NCBI RefSeq assembly: GCF_029784135.1
Contig: NC_073744.1
Span: forward strand, 106,508,266-106,572,265
DNA length: 64,000 nt
Direction of reading: 5' to 3'
DNA from: Toxorhynchites rutilus septentrionalis
Lineage: Eukaryota > Arthropoda > Insecta > Diptera > Culicidae
In this document: one piece after another, positions 1 to 10,709 of the stretch
How the letters are laid out: each line of letters begins with the position of its first letter
Position numbering within the stretch: position 1 is the stretch's first letter
The notes under the pieces: model-generated
The model's input: the letters and a program-made list of their open reading frames with translations, nothing else
The model's database searches: none
What the model was told of the DNA's origin: nothing
Position numbers and translations under genes: made by a program

Positions 1-426
1 TCATTGGTAACCTACGACGACAGTGGATCGGCCCTTCGAGCAGCGTGGAAATCATCACAAGTGTTAGCCAATATCTTCTGGAAGAGATGGTTAGCTGAGT
101 ATCTCCCCGAAATTACGCGACGGTCAAAATGGTTCAAACCAGCACGCCCAATTCAGGTAGGCGATGAAGTAATCATCGTTGATTTGAACTTTCCAAGGAA
201 TTGCTGGCCAAGAGGTCGCGTGATCGGCACGAAACCTTCCAATGACGGTCAGGTCAGGTCCGCTACGGTACAAACCAATTCCGGAGTGTACGAACGACCA
301 GCGGATAGATTAGCTGTGTTGGACGTCAGCACAGAGAAGAGTGAACCGGATAAGGATCCGGCCACCGGGGAGGGGGGGGGCTCTGTTGCGTACATCCCTG
401 ATGAGAAGAAATGCGCTGACGTTTGA
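1..426 (+). pseudogene. BEL/Pao Pol C-terminus (integrase tail, DUF5641-like), 5' cut by window edge
   Basis: An open frame runs in from the window edge and stops at 424-426. It encodes the tail found after the integrase core in BEL/Pao polyproteins. Diagnostic pieces are FWKRWLAEYLPEI, the VGDEVIIVD turn, a WPRGRVI strand and a late RPADRLAVLDV motif. This domain probably helps the integrase bind DNA. The same tail occurs in the minus-strand BEL element at 1389-2093, but the two are clearly different families. The frame runs past a purine tract (about 361-380) into the probable LTR. Whether the upstream part is intact cannot be seen. Confidence 0.85.
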
Positions 427-607
427 ACTGCGAGAGCTTTGAGATCCACCTTGTTCAGGTTCTTGAAAAGCCTTTTTTACGTTTCCTAAAACAGCTCAAC
501 TTCTTCTTCTTTTGATCGGAAAAGGACAATGCAAGTTGAACTATCCTGAAGAAACGTTATCTCTACTCACTTGATAAACTCTGTGTAATCTAATCTAACT
601 TTGTACA

Positions 608-690
<83 letters not shown>

Positions 691-952
691 CGCTGAAAGG
701 TAGTTCATGTAGATATCACGATTGAAGGTCATACTTATATAATATTTGTATTTAGGAAATATTAAGGGATCGCGGCAATTATATTATCCAGTTTGGGTAC
801 GAAGTCACGAGAAACCCACAAACGTGAGTCCTGATACAAACTATTAATTCAATATAACCTAACCTAATATTGTAAACTTTCAGGAAAATTTTAATTATCC
901 GTAAATAAATATTAAAATTTCGGAAATCTGTTTCATCTGTTGCTTCGCTACA
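384..952 (+). repeat. Probable 3' LTR of the first BEL/Pao element
   Basis: A G-rich polypurine tract immediately precedes TGTTGCG at 384, as expected at a PPT/LTR junction. The segment holds a long TA run and an AATAAA signal near 904, and could end at CTACA (952). The matching 5' LTR lies outside the window, so the right border is a guess. Fifteen bases after 952 the next BEL element begins in the opposite orientation. Confidence 0.4.
609..686. repeat. (TA)n microsatellite, about 39 units
   Basis: Uninterrupted TA dinucleotides lie inside the probable BEL LTR. A run this long is prone to length polymorphism and cruciform formation. Confidence 0.98.
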
Positions 953-967
953 TTGAGCATGAGAAAG

Positions 968-1297
968 TGATCGGTCAAACCCTACGTTGTGTCTTAATTT
1001 TTGTATTTTACAGGACATCCGATGTGGATTTCGAATCAAAGCACGTTTTAACATTCAAATTACAGAGAAACTTTTTAATGCATACTTAAACTTTATTTCA
1101 CAATTAACGAACAATGGACATAATAGAGCTTTTATAACAAGACGAACTTAACATAGTGCTTTATTCCTTACAACTAACAGACAAACTATATACGATGAGT
1201 ACAATGATCTATTGGATCGTGCAGTGCTACCAGACGACAAGAAAAATCTCGTCTAATTTTGAGGAAACACAGTCTTGAAATATTTCACAATCCAACA
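968..1297 (-). repeat. BEL 3' LTR, 330 bp
   Basis: On the minus strand it begins TGTTGGATTGTG and ends ACCGATCA, and contains AATAAA-type signals. It is nearly identical to 8404-8733. The base run just outside its 3' end (minus strand) is CTTTC, matching the five bases before the LTR at 8404. Confidence 0.95.
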
Positions 1298-1388
1298 TAC
1301 CCGCCGCCTTGAACGATCAGTTTCAATAAACAATAACAAAAAACATTTACAATGGATGTGCTTTTAGGCTTCGCTACAAATTTACAAT

Positions 1389-2735
1389 TTATTTATCTAA
1401 ATTAGAGGCATTCCGGTTGACTGGTAAGCCTATGCGTCCGTCCTGATCCAGATCTACTGATGAATCTGGTAGAAAGCAGATCTTGGAAGTGGGTCGAGTG
1501 ATAACTCCGCGAGCCGTGCGAAGAGAGACGACTCTGATGATATGGTCCTTCCCAGGATGAACGTCCACAATACGTGCCAAGGACCATCGTGTAGGCGGCT
1601 GCAATTCATCAACTATGATGACCATTCTGCCGATCGAAATTCCATCGTTCCGTATTGAGCCTTTAGTGTCCTTCTGGAGCTCCTGAAGATATTCTGAACG
1701 CCAGTGACGCCAAAACCTTTGCACATGCATCTGAAGTTCTTGGAAGTGATCAAGCCGGTTAGCTGGAAGATGATGGAGATCTGGGTCGGGCAGGGCGGTT
1801 ATTGTAGTGCCTATGAGGAAGTGCGCCGGAGTTAAAGCTGCTAAATCGTTTGGGTCATCCGTAATCGGTAGTAGCGGTCGTGTATTCATAGATGCTTCGA
1901 CTTGAGTCAAAATGGTACACATGTCCTCGAAAGACAGCTTGGAGCATCCTAACTGACGATAGAGATGTCTTTTCGCCACCTTGACCGCGGCCTCCCAGAG
2001 ACCACCGAAGTGTGGTGCTTTAGGCGGTATTAAATGCCATGTGATGTCTTCTTCTGTGCAGGCAGATGATATTTCGCAGCTGTCATTTAGCATTTCGAAT
2101 AATTGGGATAATTCGTTTCTAGCTCCCTCGAAATTCTTCCCGTTGTCCGAGTGTATGTGCAGTGGACGACCACGACGAGATATGAAGGGACGGAGAGCGC
2201 ATAGAAAGGCCTGGGTTTATAAATCGCTGGCGAGCTCGATGTGGACTGCCTTCGCAGCGAAACACACAAATATGCAAATATATGCTTTAGTCGGAGCGGC
2301 ACGTTTATGTATCGGCTTCAAATATACGGGCCCTGCATAGTCGACGCCAGTTATGCTGAATGGACGACTCGGAGTGACTCTCGAAGTAGGCAGCTGTCCA
2401 ATTTGCTGCTGGACAGGTACGGGGTTGAGGCGAGTGCAACGAAAACAGTTTCGCACAATATTTCGAACTAATCTGCGACCCTGTAGTGGCCAGAATTCTT
2501 CACGTATGGCGGTCAGCAGTAAACGCCCGCCGCCATGAAGTAGTTTTTGGTGGAAGTACTCTGCAATTGCCCGTGTAAAAGGATGAGGATTTGGTAGTAA
2601 GGCAGGATGTTTGGTTTGGTAGGGAAGCTGGGACAGATTCAATCGACCTCCCACTCTGAGTATTTTCTCTGGGTCTAAGAATGGACTCATTTTACGAATA
2701 TGTGAATGTTTTGATAATAATTTCTCTTTTTCCAT
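1389..2735 (-). pseudogene. BEL integrase, zinc domain, core and C-terminal tail, frameshifted
   Basis: Two open segments (2735-2217 and 2093-1389) together cover an integrase. The first has the H2C2 zinc region (CFRCTRLN) and the start of the catalytic core with the first Asp (TGVDYAGP). The second has the region of the catalytic Glu (PHFGGLWEAAVKVAK) and the DUF5641-like tail (FWRHWRSEYLQELQ). The stretch between them, which should carry the second Asp, is in another frame because of an indel near 2100-2217. Integrase inserts the cDNA into the host chromosome; this copy cannot make a full enzyme. Confidence 0.88.
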
Positions 2736-3135
2736 TTTTTCCTTCTTTCTCCATTTTGCTGTTGAGAAATTCTTCGACTGTCATACCACGGGACACTAGA
2801 TCCGCTGGATTCTCGCAACCGGACACATGATTCCACTGAGAGTCGTGTGTGAAATGTTGAATCTCGGAAACTCTGTTTGCCACGAATGTTTTCCATACAT
2901 TCGGTGGTGATCGTAACCATTGCAGTGTAACTGCAGAATCGGACCAGAAATATGATCCTGAAATGCTGATGTCAATTGCCTGTTTAATTCGTGAGTGGAG
3001 ATGTGCTGCTAGAACCGCTGCGCAAAGCTCAAGACGCGCAATAGATAGCCGCTTCAATGGAGACACTTTCGACTTGGATGCTAAAAGCTGAATCCTCACG
3101 TTTCCTCGTGCATCTTCACAACGTGCATGCTCCAT
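2692..3135 (-). pseudogene. BEL RNase H region, fragment
   Basis: The segment carries motifs of the Pao/BEL RNase H: SKSKVSPLKRLSIARLELCA (about residues 20-40) and YFWSDSAVTLQWL with the catalytic Asp, followed by the FVANRVSEIQ linker into the integrase. A frameshift separates it from the RT segment upstream (3200). The end overlaps the integrase segment in another frame. Confidence 0.85.
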
Positions 3136-3199
3136 AGGCCTATTCAGAGCCGTCAGCGAACGTATGGAGTTGTATTGACGAGTTTATCTGGAACGCAAA

Positions 3200-3922
3200 T
3201 CAGTCAGCTCGATAAGCTGCTATCATGGGTAATTGTCGCTGATATTCTTTCCATTTTATCCTAGTCTTCTCTGGAACAGGATCTTCCCATTCGCAGGAAA
3301 GCAACCACAGTTCTTGCATTAGAATTTTTTCCTTGACGACAACAGGAGCAATGAGACCCAAAGGGTCAAAAAGTCTAGCTATGGTGGAGAGTATGGAGCG
3401 TTTTGGTGGAACTTCGTGGTGATCTTGAACAACCGAATCGAATCGAAGGAAATCGCCTTCGGGCTCCCAGCATATGCCCAAAGTCTTGATGGTTTCGCAT
3501 GGACTGAATTGGAGTGTAGATTCAGTTCCTATCTGATCGACATTCAAACCATGGAGCACTTCTAGTCGATTTGATGTCCATTTCCGGAGCTCGAAGCCGC
3601 CTTTCTGGAGCAAATTAGTCAGTTCATTCCGCAACTGGACTGCTGTCTCTATGAATTGGGCGCCGCCAATAAAATCGTCCACATAAAAACATTTTTGTAC
3701 TGCAGGTGCGCCTATTGGAAACGATTCTTTCTCGTCGTCTGCCAATTGTTGCAGAGTGCGTGTAGCAAGATACGAGGAAGGTGCTAAACCGTAAGTCACG
3801 GTTAGGAGTTCGTAAACTTCGATTGGAGCTTCTTGGGAAAAAACGCCAGAAAATTCGTTGCAGCGGTGTATCGTTCGGATCCACAAGTACTTGCCTGTAC
3901 ATTTTTGCAACGTGATATTCAC
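3200..3922 (-). pseudogene. BEL reverse transcriptase core
   Basis: This 240-residue open segment contains the polymerase motif YVDDFIGGA, with both catalytic Asp residues, and the downstream KTLGICWEPEGD and RSILSTIARLFDPLGL motifs typical of Pao/BEL RTs. The N-terminal palm motif is in another frame upstream (near 3900-3950). The enzyme would copy the element RNA into DNA, but this copy is broken by indels. Confidence 0.92.
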
Positions 3923-3943
3923 TTTTCAGCTTTGGATTCCGTT

Positions 3944-4807
3944 CTAGCCTTTTCTCGAGTAATTGAAATCGCCGTAGGGCATTTGTCCTTGAGTCTTGAA
4001 ATCAGGCTTCCGTGGTAGGCGAACTATGTATCGCCCTTCAACGTTTCTTGTTGTAGTGGTTGCGTATGTTGTTTCACAATGTCTTTCCTCTATCGAAAAA
4101 TTATCTTTCGTTTGTAACTCCTCGGTTTTACAAAAACGCTCCAAAGAATCTTCCAATGATACCATTGCTACTTCAACAACACTGCATGACAATGTTGCTT
4201 CATTTTTAGGGTGGACGGTGTGAGATGAGCCTGCTACAATCCATCCGAAAACACTATCGACCAGAATGGGTAAGTTACTTCGCAGTTGGATGCGATTAGC
4301 GGTTGGGAAGAATGAATAAAAATGTCTTGCACCTAGAACCATATCAATCGGCTGGCTTTGATTGAACGTGGGATCGGCCAAGAATAAATCGCTCGGGATG
4401 GCCCAATCCGATATAGGAATGTTGTGGGCGAGAAGATTTGCAGTCACTTTATCCATCACCAAGAATGTGACACCGGTAGAGAAATCAATCTTTCTGGATT
4501 TGATATTAGCAAACACAGATCGGTTTACTACCTTAGCTAATTTTCCAGCTCCTTGAATTGTAACATTCACACTGTTTGAGCGTAGTCTTAGCCTTTGAGT
4601 TAATCGCTCAGATATCAAATTAGGCTGTGAAGCACTATCAGGGAGCGCGCGCGCTGGATGTTCATGTCCGTACGCATCTACGACATTTACTACTGCAGTG
4701 AGTAGGAACACATTTTCATATGGTTGTTGGACAGGTAAACTGATTTCTTGAGGTGAGTGGTCTTCGCTTTCGACGATTGTCGATTGTTGCGTGGGTGATG
4801 TGGACAC
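3944..4807 (-). pseudogene. BEL aspartic protease and linker to RT
   Basis: A 287-residue open segment holds a DUF1758-type retroviral-like protease. The active-site motif reads [10 protein letters not shown], where the family normally has DSGSQ, so the conserved Gly after Asp-Ser is replaced by Ala. The motif IDMVLGARHFYSFF (LLG-like flap/strand) follows. The change may have inactivated it, or it may be later decay. It overlaps the end of the gag segment in another frame. Confidence 0.85.
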
Positions 4808-5970
4808 GTTATTTCGTGCAGGAGTAAATTCTGAATAGCGTTACCGTTCATGCGATGTCTGGCATTGTCGTTTGACGTGACAAGAAGTAGAGTGTGATGT
4901 CGGCGATTGCAGTGTCTGCAATTGAAGTTGGATGGACAATTACGAGCCATATGATCACCTTTTAAGCAGTTGAGACAGAGACGCTTTACGTTTACTAGTT
5001 GCTGTCTTTCAGACAATGAAAGCTTATTGAACCTTTGACATTTTATCAGCGGATGGTGCTGATTGCAAGCGGGACATTTTCCTTCCAAATTGGTTATCGA
5101 TGAGCAGAACGAAAGACGAAAGTGAGGCGTCTTTTTGGTCGAATGAATAGATGTACAAGAGCGTGGTGTTTCCACGTGATGGTTGACGGAAATCGATTCC
5201 AGCACTCTAATCCTACGTTGCAGGAAATCTATTAGGCAATTATAATTCGGTTCGTTCACAGTTGAAGCGTGGTCCTCCCATGCCTTCAATGTGTCGTTGT
5301 GCAGGCGTGTGCACAGAAGATGCTCGAGTATGGTGTCGGTTGGCTCTCCTAATTGGCGTAAAATTTTCGTATGACGATCGAATTCATCTACTAGCGCATG
5401 CAATGTCGCTGCGCATTCAGTCTTCATGAAAGGGATTTCGAAGAGCGCTTGCATGTGGCGTTTCTTCAAAAGGTAATCGTTCGCGTATCGCCCCTCGAGC
5501 GTTTGCCACGCCAGAATAGTTGGCAGAGCTGATAGCGATCGACTCTATTAATTGAGCCGCTTCTCCTTTAACTGCTGCTCGCAAGTAATGAAATTTTTGG
5601 ATGTCTGGAACATCCGGGTTTGAATGAATGAGAGCCAGAAACGTATCATGAAATGTGAGCCACTGTTTGTAGTCACCGTCGAACTCAGGAAGAGAAATGG
5701 TAGGAAGTTTATTTTTTTATTTTTTTCGAAATCAGCACGAATCTCAGCGTTGCGTGCCATTCCTTCATAATTGATTTCGGTGTCCTCCAATTGAGCCTGG
5801 ACTTCTTCAAGAGTATTCCCAATACTATTCAGATACTCAAGCCTCAACGGTACCTGCAGTTGATCCCGATCGGAAATGTATCCAGCCAGAAAAGCCTCAG
5901 CCCGACCCAGTGCGGCGATCATCGTGTCACGACGGCAATTTAGTTGTCTCCTCTGCTGTTCGTCGGCCAT
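4690..5970 (-). pseudogene. BEL gag (DUF1759-type) with zinc knuckles, frameshifted
   Basis: The first segment (5970-5548) starts with ATG in an MADEQQRRQLN context and has the N-terminal helix. The frame then shifts inside the DUF1759 core. The second segment (5469-4690) continues with KRHMQALFEIPFM and ends with Cys/His knuckles: CPACNQHHPLIKC, CLNCLKGDHMARNC and CRHCNRRHHTLL. Gag packages the element RNA. The break lies around 5470-5700, where an A/T-rich indel is visible. Confidence 0.88.
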
Positions 5971-5997
5971 TTTGTAGAAACGCGATTCAATTGAATT

Positions 5998-6301
5998 TGG
6001 GACTAATAACTAGAGGTTGCCGGTGGTCCGAGTGGATAATACAATCAGGAACAACTTCCAAGCTGGGACAGTTGGACTGAGGTTCCAGTGGAATGAAAGG
6101 CCAAGTTTAAATAATTAAACGGATGAATAAAAGTTTTATAAATTAGATGTGTTTACTGCGCGTTCCAATTTCTGAATGAACATGTTTGTTGAAGAACACA
6201 GCAGAAGGCTGATGGTGTGCTCTCGCTTTGCTATGCTGCCACCGTGCGCATACACAAGATGTTTAAATGCACAAGGTGGAACGTTCGTTGTTCTACCAAC
6301 A
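5998..6301 (-). repeat. Copia 3' LTR, left-arm copy, 304 bp
   Basis: On the minus strand it runs from TGTTGGTAGAAC to TTAGTCCCA and is almost identical to 10710-11013. It lies directly against the BEL leader, 25 bases before the gag ATG. Confidence 0.85.
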
Positions 6302-6308
6302 CTCCTCC

Positions 6309-7134
6309 TCAACGAACATTACCATCCTTTGACGATAAACCTAGAATTCGTGCGAACTTCTGTTGTTTAACTGAACCCGCCGGCTTAGTGAGTATATCAG
6401 CCACAATATCTTCACTGGGACAGTATTGCAACTCCATGCAACCATCATCACACAGCTGCTTCACGAAATGTCCTCGCACCTCGATGTGCTTGGACCGACA
6501 ATTCTTCCTTTCCTGGATACAGCTTTGATTGTCCTCCATCACCTTGACCGGATCGCTCAATTGTTCGCCCAAATCCTTCAACGAATTCCGAAGCCAAATT
6601 AGTTCTTGACTTGCTTCATTCAGCGCCACATATTCGAATTTCATCGAAGACAATGTGACGCAACTTCGTCTCCGACTTACCCACGATACTGCCGCACCGG
6701 CATAGTGGAAGACAAAACCAGTTGTAGATTTCCTTGTAGTTGCATCACCGGCCCAATCGGCATCCGAATAGCCAATTAATTCTCCAGTGAGGTTATACGT
6801 CAATTTCCACCCTTTGGTTGAATTCAGGTAGCGAACAACTCGCTTAGCCGCCACCGAATCCGCCTCCGTTGGCGAACTCACTTTCTGACCCAACGCCACG
6901 CTAGCTGCTGCATCCGGTCTAGCACATACGGAAATGTACAGAAGCGCTCCAACGAGACTTCGATAACCCGTCCCGTCTGTTAATTGAAGACTCTTATCCT
7001 CCGTGCGTCTTCGCTCGCTTCGCATCGCGGAGTCCAAACTTTTCCGCAACACGATCGATGTATCCCTGCACCGAAATACTGTACTTGCCATCTTCACTAT
7101 CGATTTTTAATCCCACGATGTAATTGAGGTCTCC
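6309..7134 (-). pseudogene. Copia RNase H domain, left-arm copy
   Basis: The segment encodes the Ty1/Copia RNase H with GYSDADWAGD (first Asp), the SSMKFEYVAL motif where the family has a Glu-containing SSMEAEY, and VMEDNQSC. The C-terminal DIVADILTKP motif is typical of Copia. The right-arm copy keeps SSMESEY, so the left arm has drifted. The upstream join to RT is interrupted by the SINE at 7135-7411. RNase H would degrade the RNA strand during reverse transcription. Confidence 0.9.
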
Positions 7135-7411
7135 TTCTTCTTCTTCTTGAATTGCGTTAACGTTCCCTGTGGAACTTTTGCCGTCTCAACGAATGCATTA
7201 ACTAGCGTCATTTATTAATACTTAGTTGAGATTTCTCAAGCCAAATAACACGCCTTGAATGTATTCCGAGGGGCAAACTCTTGAATACGCTTGACCACAG
7301 TGCAAGTCAAAGGTAATTTCTTTGACGAAAAATCCCCCGACCAGAACGGGAATCGAACCCGAATACCCGGCATGATAATGTGGGACGCTAACCACTCAGC
7401 CACGGGTGCAC
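7135..7411 (-). mobile_element. tRNA-derived SINE inserted in Copia RT, left-arm copy
   Basis: On the minus strand it starts with a tRNA-like head carrying an A box (TGGCTGAGTGG) and a B box (GGTTCGATTCC) and ends in a GAA-repeat tail. It is flanked by 13-bp duplications (GGAGACCTCARTT). The same insertion with the same duplication is at 9598-9873. Confidence 0.9.
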
Positions 7412-7930
7412 AACTGAGGTCTCCAAGATTGGTGATTTTGATATTTCGTTTCAGAACCGTGTACACCATTTCGATCTCCGTTTCATCCTCGCAACCCACC
7501 AAAATATCGTCCACATACACAATTAAATATACACGTTTCCCATGAACTAGCATTGTGTATAAACATGGATTAGCATCACTTTGACTGAATCCCATTTCCA
7601 GAAGGACACCATGCAGTCGTTGGTTCCAACATCTTGCGGACTGTTTGAGTCCGTAAATGCTTTTTCTCAGACGGCATACCAAATTTTCCTTTCCTTTCAT
7701 CGAGTATCCAGGTGGCTGCATCATAAAGATTTCTTCGTTCAAATCACCGTACAAGTAGGCCGTTTTGACATCAAAATGTTTCAACTTAATTCCCTTCTTG
7801 CTTGCAACGGCTAGAAGCACTCGTAGTGTGGTGTGGCTGGATACTGGTGCGAAAATCTCGTCATAATCCACTCCGTATTTTTGGGAATATTCTTGAGCCA
7901 CTAGGCGAGCTTTATATTTTGGTGATATAT
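7412..7930 (-). pseudogene. Copia reverse transcriptase fragment, left-arm copy
   Basis: The open segment starts inside the RT at MAQEYSQKYGVDYDEIFAP, a classic Copia RT motif. It continues through FDVKTAYLYGDL (catalytic Asp), IYGLKQSARCW and YLIVYVDDILVG (YVDD active site). The reading frame then runs into the SINE. Gag, protease and integrase are absent: the element is truncated at about 7925 by unrelated MITE-like DNA, exactly as in the other arm. Confidence 0.93.
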
Positions 7931-7934
7931 AATT

Positions 7935-8236
7935 TCAAAAGGTTACCCCATAAAAATGTTCACCACCTCGAAAAAATACCCTATGCAAATCGGACTCAAT
8001 CGGAATTATAGGAGAGTGGCGCAATCAAAGTTTGAGTTTTTTGAACATCGAAAAATCACCCAAGGGAAGAGTAAAGAAAATCGACGTAAAATTGCATTAC
8101 TTGTCGAAATTTACAATCATCTCGAATTTTTTTTGACCACTTTGCGCCACTCTCCCTTTAGTCCGATTGAGCTGATATTTTACATAGAGTGTTTTTTCGA
8201 GGTGGTGAACATTTTGTATAGGGTAACTTTTTAAAA
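7935..8236. mobile_element. Foldback MITE-like element with about 85-bp imperfect terminal inverted repeats
   Basis: The left part (GTTACCCCATAAAAATGTTCACCACCTCG...GGAGAGTGGCGCA) pairs with the right part (TGCGCCACTCTCC...CGAGGTGGTGAACATTTTG). There is no coding capacity. The right arm of the large inverted repeat holds only the outer half of this element (8954-9095). The superfamily cannot be told. Confidence 0.65.
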
Positions 8237-8403
8237 TTTTAGGGTCGATTTTTCCCCATACATTTATTGGCACCCTAATACAGAGACATACATTGGTGGC
8301 TTGAAGCTACTACGAATATGAATACTTCTTATCATTTTGCGCTATTCTCAAAAGAAATGCTTCTGTTAATATTATTGGTCTCGAAAAAAGTTGCATTACT
8401 TTC
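8237..8403. other. Unique-looking segment between MITE and BEL LTR
   Basis: Nothing is recognised. It ends with CTTTC, which serves as the target-site duplication of the BEL element, so it is the original flank of that insertion. Confidence 0.5.
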
Positions 8404-8733
8404 TGTTGGATTGTGAAATATTTCAAGACTGTGTTTCCTCAAAATTAGACGAAATTTTTCTTGTCGTCTGGTAGCACTGCACGATCCAATAGATCATTGT
8501 ACTCATCGTATATAGTTTGTCTGTTAGTTGTAAGAAATAAAGCACTCTGTTAAGTTCGTCTTGTTATAAAAGCTCTATTATGTCCATTGTTCGTTAATTG
8601 TGAAATAAAGTTTAAGTATGCGTTAAAAAGTTTCTCTGTAATTTGAATGTTAAAACGTGCTTTGATTCGAAATCCACATCGGATGTCCTGTAAAATACAA
8701 AAATTAAGACACAACGTAGGGTTTGACCGATCA
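8404..8733 (+). repeat. BEL 5' LTR, inverted relative to its own body
   Basis: The 330-bp LTR (TGTTGG...GATCA) matches 968-1297 in reverse complement at all but about four positions. It is preceded by CTTTC, the same five bases found outside the other LTR. Confidence 0.95.
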
Positions 8734-8953
8734 TAAAATTGGTGCCGTGACCAGGATCCTCCGAATCGAACGCCATTGGATTCCATTTTCACGAAACGAC
8801 TATCGTTGCGATAAATACAAGGCTCGCTTTAAGCGACCGTCAGGTGATTACCAGTCCATTTCCCAACACGTTTTTACATAGGTACGCTTAAGATCTCGTT
8901 TCTCTGCACGTATTCTGGGTCATCGAGCGGCCAACGACGTTTTCTGGACGACG
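8734..8953 (+). other. BEL primer-binding site and 5' leader
   Basis: Six bases after the LTR comes TGGTGCCGTGACCAGG (8740-8755), the primer-binding site usual for BEL/Pao elements. About 200 bases of untranslated leader follow, up to the junction with the right arm of the inverted repeat at 8954. The remaining leader and gag start are at 5970-5997 on the other strand. Confidence 0.85.
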
Positions 8954-9094
8954 TTTCGATGTTCAAAAAACTCAAACTTTGACCGCATTGCGCCACTCTC
9001 CTATAATTCCGATTGAGTCCGATTTGCATAGGGTATTTTTTCGAGGTGGTGAACATTTTTATGGGGTAACCTTTTGAAATTATATATCACCAAA

Positions 9095-9597
9095 ATATAA
9101 AGCTCGCCTAGTGGCTCAAGAATATTCCCAAAAATACGGAGTGGATTATGACGAGATTTTCGCACCAGTATCCAGCCACACCACACTACGAGTGCTTCTA
9201 GCCGTTGCAAGCAAGAAGGGAATTAAGTTGAAACATTTTGATGTCAAAACGGCCTACTTGTACGGTGATTTGAACGAAGAAATCTTTGTGATGCAGCCAC
9301 CTGGATACACGATGAAAGGAAAGGTAAATTTGGTATGCCGTCTGAGAAAAAGCATTTACGGACTCAAACAGTCCGCAAGATGTTGGACCAACGACTGCAT
9401 GGTGTCCTTCTGGAAATGGGATTCAGTCAAAGTGATGCTAATCCATGTTTATACACAATGCTAGTTCATGGGAAACGTGTATATTTAATTGTGTATGTGG
9501 ACGATATTTTGGTGGGTTGCGAGGATGAAACGGAGATCGAAATGGTGTACACGGTTCTGAAACGAAATATCGAAATCCAATCTTGGAGACCTCAATT
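9095..9597 (+). pseudogene. Copia reverse transcriptase fragment, right-arm copy, frameshifted
   Basis: It matches the left-arm RT, with FDVKTAYLYGDL, YGLKQSARCW and YLIVYVDDILVG, but a deletion near 9388 shifts the frame between QSARCW and RLHGVLLEMG. The fragment starts at the same truncation point as the left arm and ends at the SINE duplication (9585-9597). Confidence 0.92.
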
Positions 9598-9873
9598 GTG
9601 CACCCGTGGCTGAGTGGTTAGCGTCCCACATTATCATGCCGGGTATTCGGGTTCGATTCCCGTTCTGATCGGGGGATTTTTGTTAAAGAAATTACCTTCG
9701 ACTTGCACTGTGGTCACGCGTATTCAAGAGTTTGCCCCTCGGAATACATTCAAGGCGTGTTATTTGGCTTGAGAAATCTCAACTAAGTATTAATAAATGA
9801 CGCTAGTTAATGCATTCGTTGAGACGGCAAAAGTTCCACAGGGAACGTTAACGCAATTCAAGAAGAAGAAGAA
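9598..9873 (+). mobile_element. tRNA-derived SINE, right-arm copy
   Basis: The head at 9598-9672 resembles a tRNA: A box TGGCTGAGTGG at 9607-9617 and B box GGTTCGATTCC at 9650-9660, spacing suited to RNA polymerase III. A body without tRNA similarity follows, then a (GAA)n tail at 9862-9873. Direct 13-bp duplications GGAGACCTCAATT lie at 9585-9597 and 9874-9886. A SINE of this form is moved by a partner LINE. It is not a functional tRNA because it lacks a clean acceptor stem and anticodon arm. Confidence 0.93.
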
Positions 9874-10702
9874 GGAGACCTCAATTACTTCGTGGGATTA
9901 AAAATCGATAGTGAAGATGGCAAGTACAGTATTTCGGTGCAGGGATATATCGATCGTGTTGCGGAAAAGTTTGGACTCCGCGATGCGAAGCGAGCGAAGA
10001 CGCACGGAGGATAAGAGTCTTCAATTAACAGACGGGACGGGTTATCGAAGTCTCGTTGGAGCGCTTCTGTACATTTCCGTATGTGCTAGACCGGATGCAG
10101 CAGCTAGCGTGGCGATATTGGGTCAGAAAGTGAGTTCGCCAACGGAGGCGGATTCGGTGGCGGCTAAGCGAGTTGTTCGCTACCTGAATTCAACCAAAGG
10201 GTGGAAATTGACGTATAACGACACTGGAGAATTAATTGGCTATTCGGATGCCGATTGGGCCGGTGATGCAACTACAAGGAAATCTACAACTGGTTTTGTC
10301 TTCCACTATGCCGGTGCGGCAGTATCGTGGGTAAGTCGGAGACGAAGTTGCGTCACATTGTCTTCGATGGAATCCGAATATGTGGCGCTGAATGAAGCAA
10401 GTCAAGAACTAATTTGGCTTCGGAATTCGTTGAAGGATTTGGGCGAACAATTGAGCGATCCGGTCAAGGTGATGGAGGACAATCAAAGCTGTATCCAGGA
10501 AAGGAAGAATTGTCGGTCCAAGCACATCGAGGTGCGAGGACATTTCGTGAAGCAGCTGTGTGATGATGGTTGCATGGAGTTGCAATACTGTCCCAGTGAA
10601 GATATTGTGGCTGATATACTCACTAAGCCGGTGGGTTCAGTTAAACAACAGAAATTCGCACGAATTCTAGGTTTATCGTCAAAGAATGGTAATGTTCGTT
10701 GA
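9874..10702 (+). pseudogene. Copia RNase H domain, right-arm copy
   Basis: The frame continues from the Copia RT after the SINE and stops at 10702. Motifs are GYSDADWAGD, SSMESEYVAL, VMEDNQSC and DIVADILTKP, a full Ty1/Copia RNase H with its catalytic acids. It is better preserved than the left arm, but the element lacks gag, protease and integrase. Confidence 0.9.
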
Positions 10703-10709
10703 GGAGGAG

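Larger units (their letters stand above)
968..5997 (-). mobile_element. BEL/Pao retrotransposon, body plus 3' LTR (5' end displaced, see 8404-8953)
   Basis: Read on the minus strand the order is gag (5970-4690), protease (4807-3944), reverse transcriptase (3922-3200), RNase H (3135-2692), integrase (2735-1389), a G-rich polypurine tract (about 1299-1315) and the LTR (968-1297). Frameshifts and stops break every module, so the copy is dead. Upstream of gag, only about 25 bases of leader remain before a Copia LTR begins. The matching 5' LTR, primer site and leader lie at 8404-8953 on the plus strand. The two LTRs are the same length, differ at about 4 of 330 positions, and are both bordered by CTTTC. 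Confidence 0.93.
5995..8053 (-). repeat. Left arm of a 2.06-kb inverted repeat
   Basis: It is the reverse complement of 8954-11016 with only scattered substitutions and small indels (for example a GCGG indel near 8023/8985). It contains, on the minus strand, part of a foldback MITE, a 5'-truncated Copia RT, a SINE, the Copia RNase H and the Copia 3' LTR. Truncation point, SINE and flanks are shared by both arms, so the arms arose by duplication of one locus rather than by two insertions. Confidence 0.92.

Noticed and set aside
8874..9056. Small ORFs at 7956 and 8874 as host genes
   Set aside because: They are mirror translations of the MITE-like sequence in the two inverted arms.
9598..9672. 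Functional tRNA gene
   Set aside because: A and B boxes are good, but acceptor and anticodon stems do not form properly, a SINE body and (GAA)n tail follow, and 13-bp duplications flank the whole unit.
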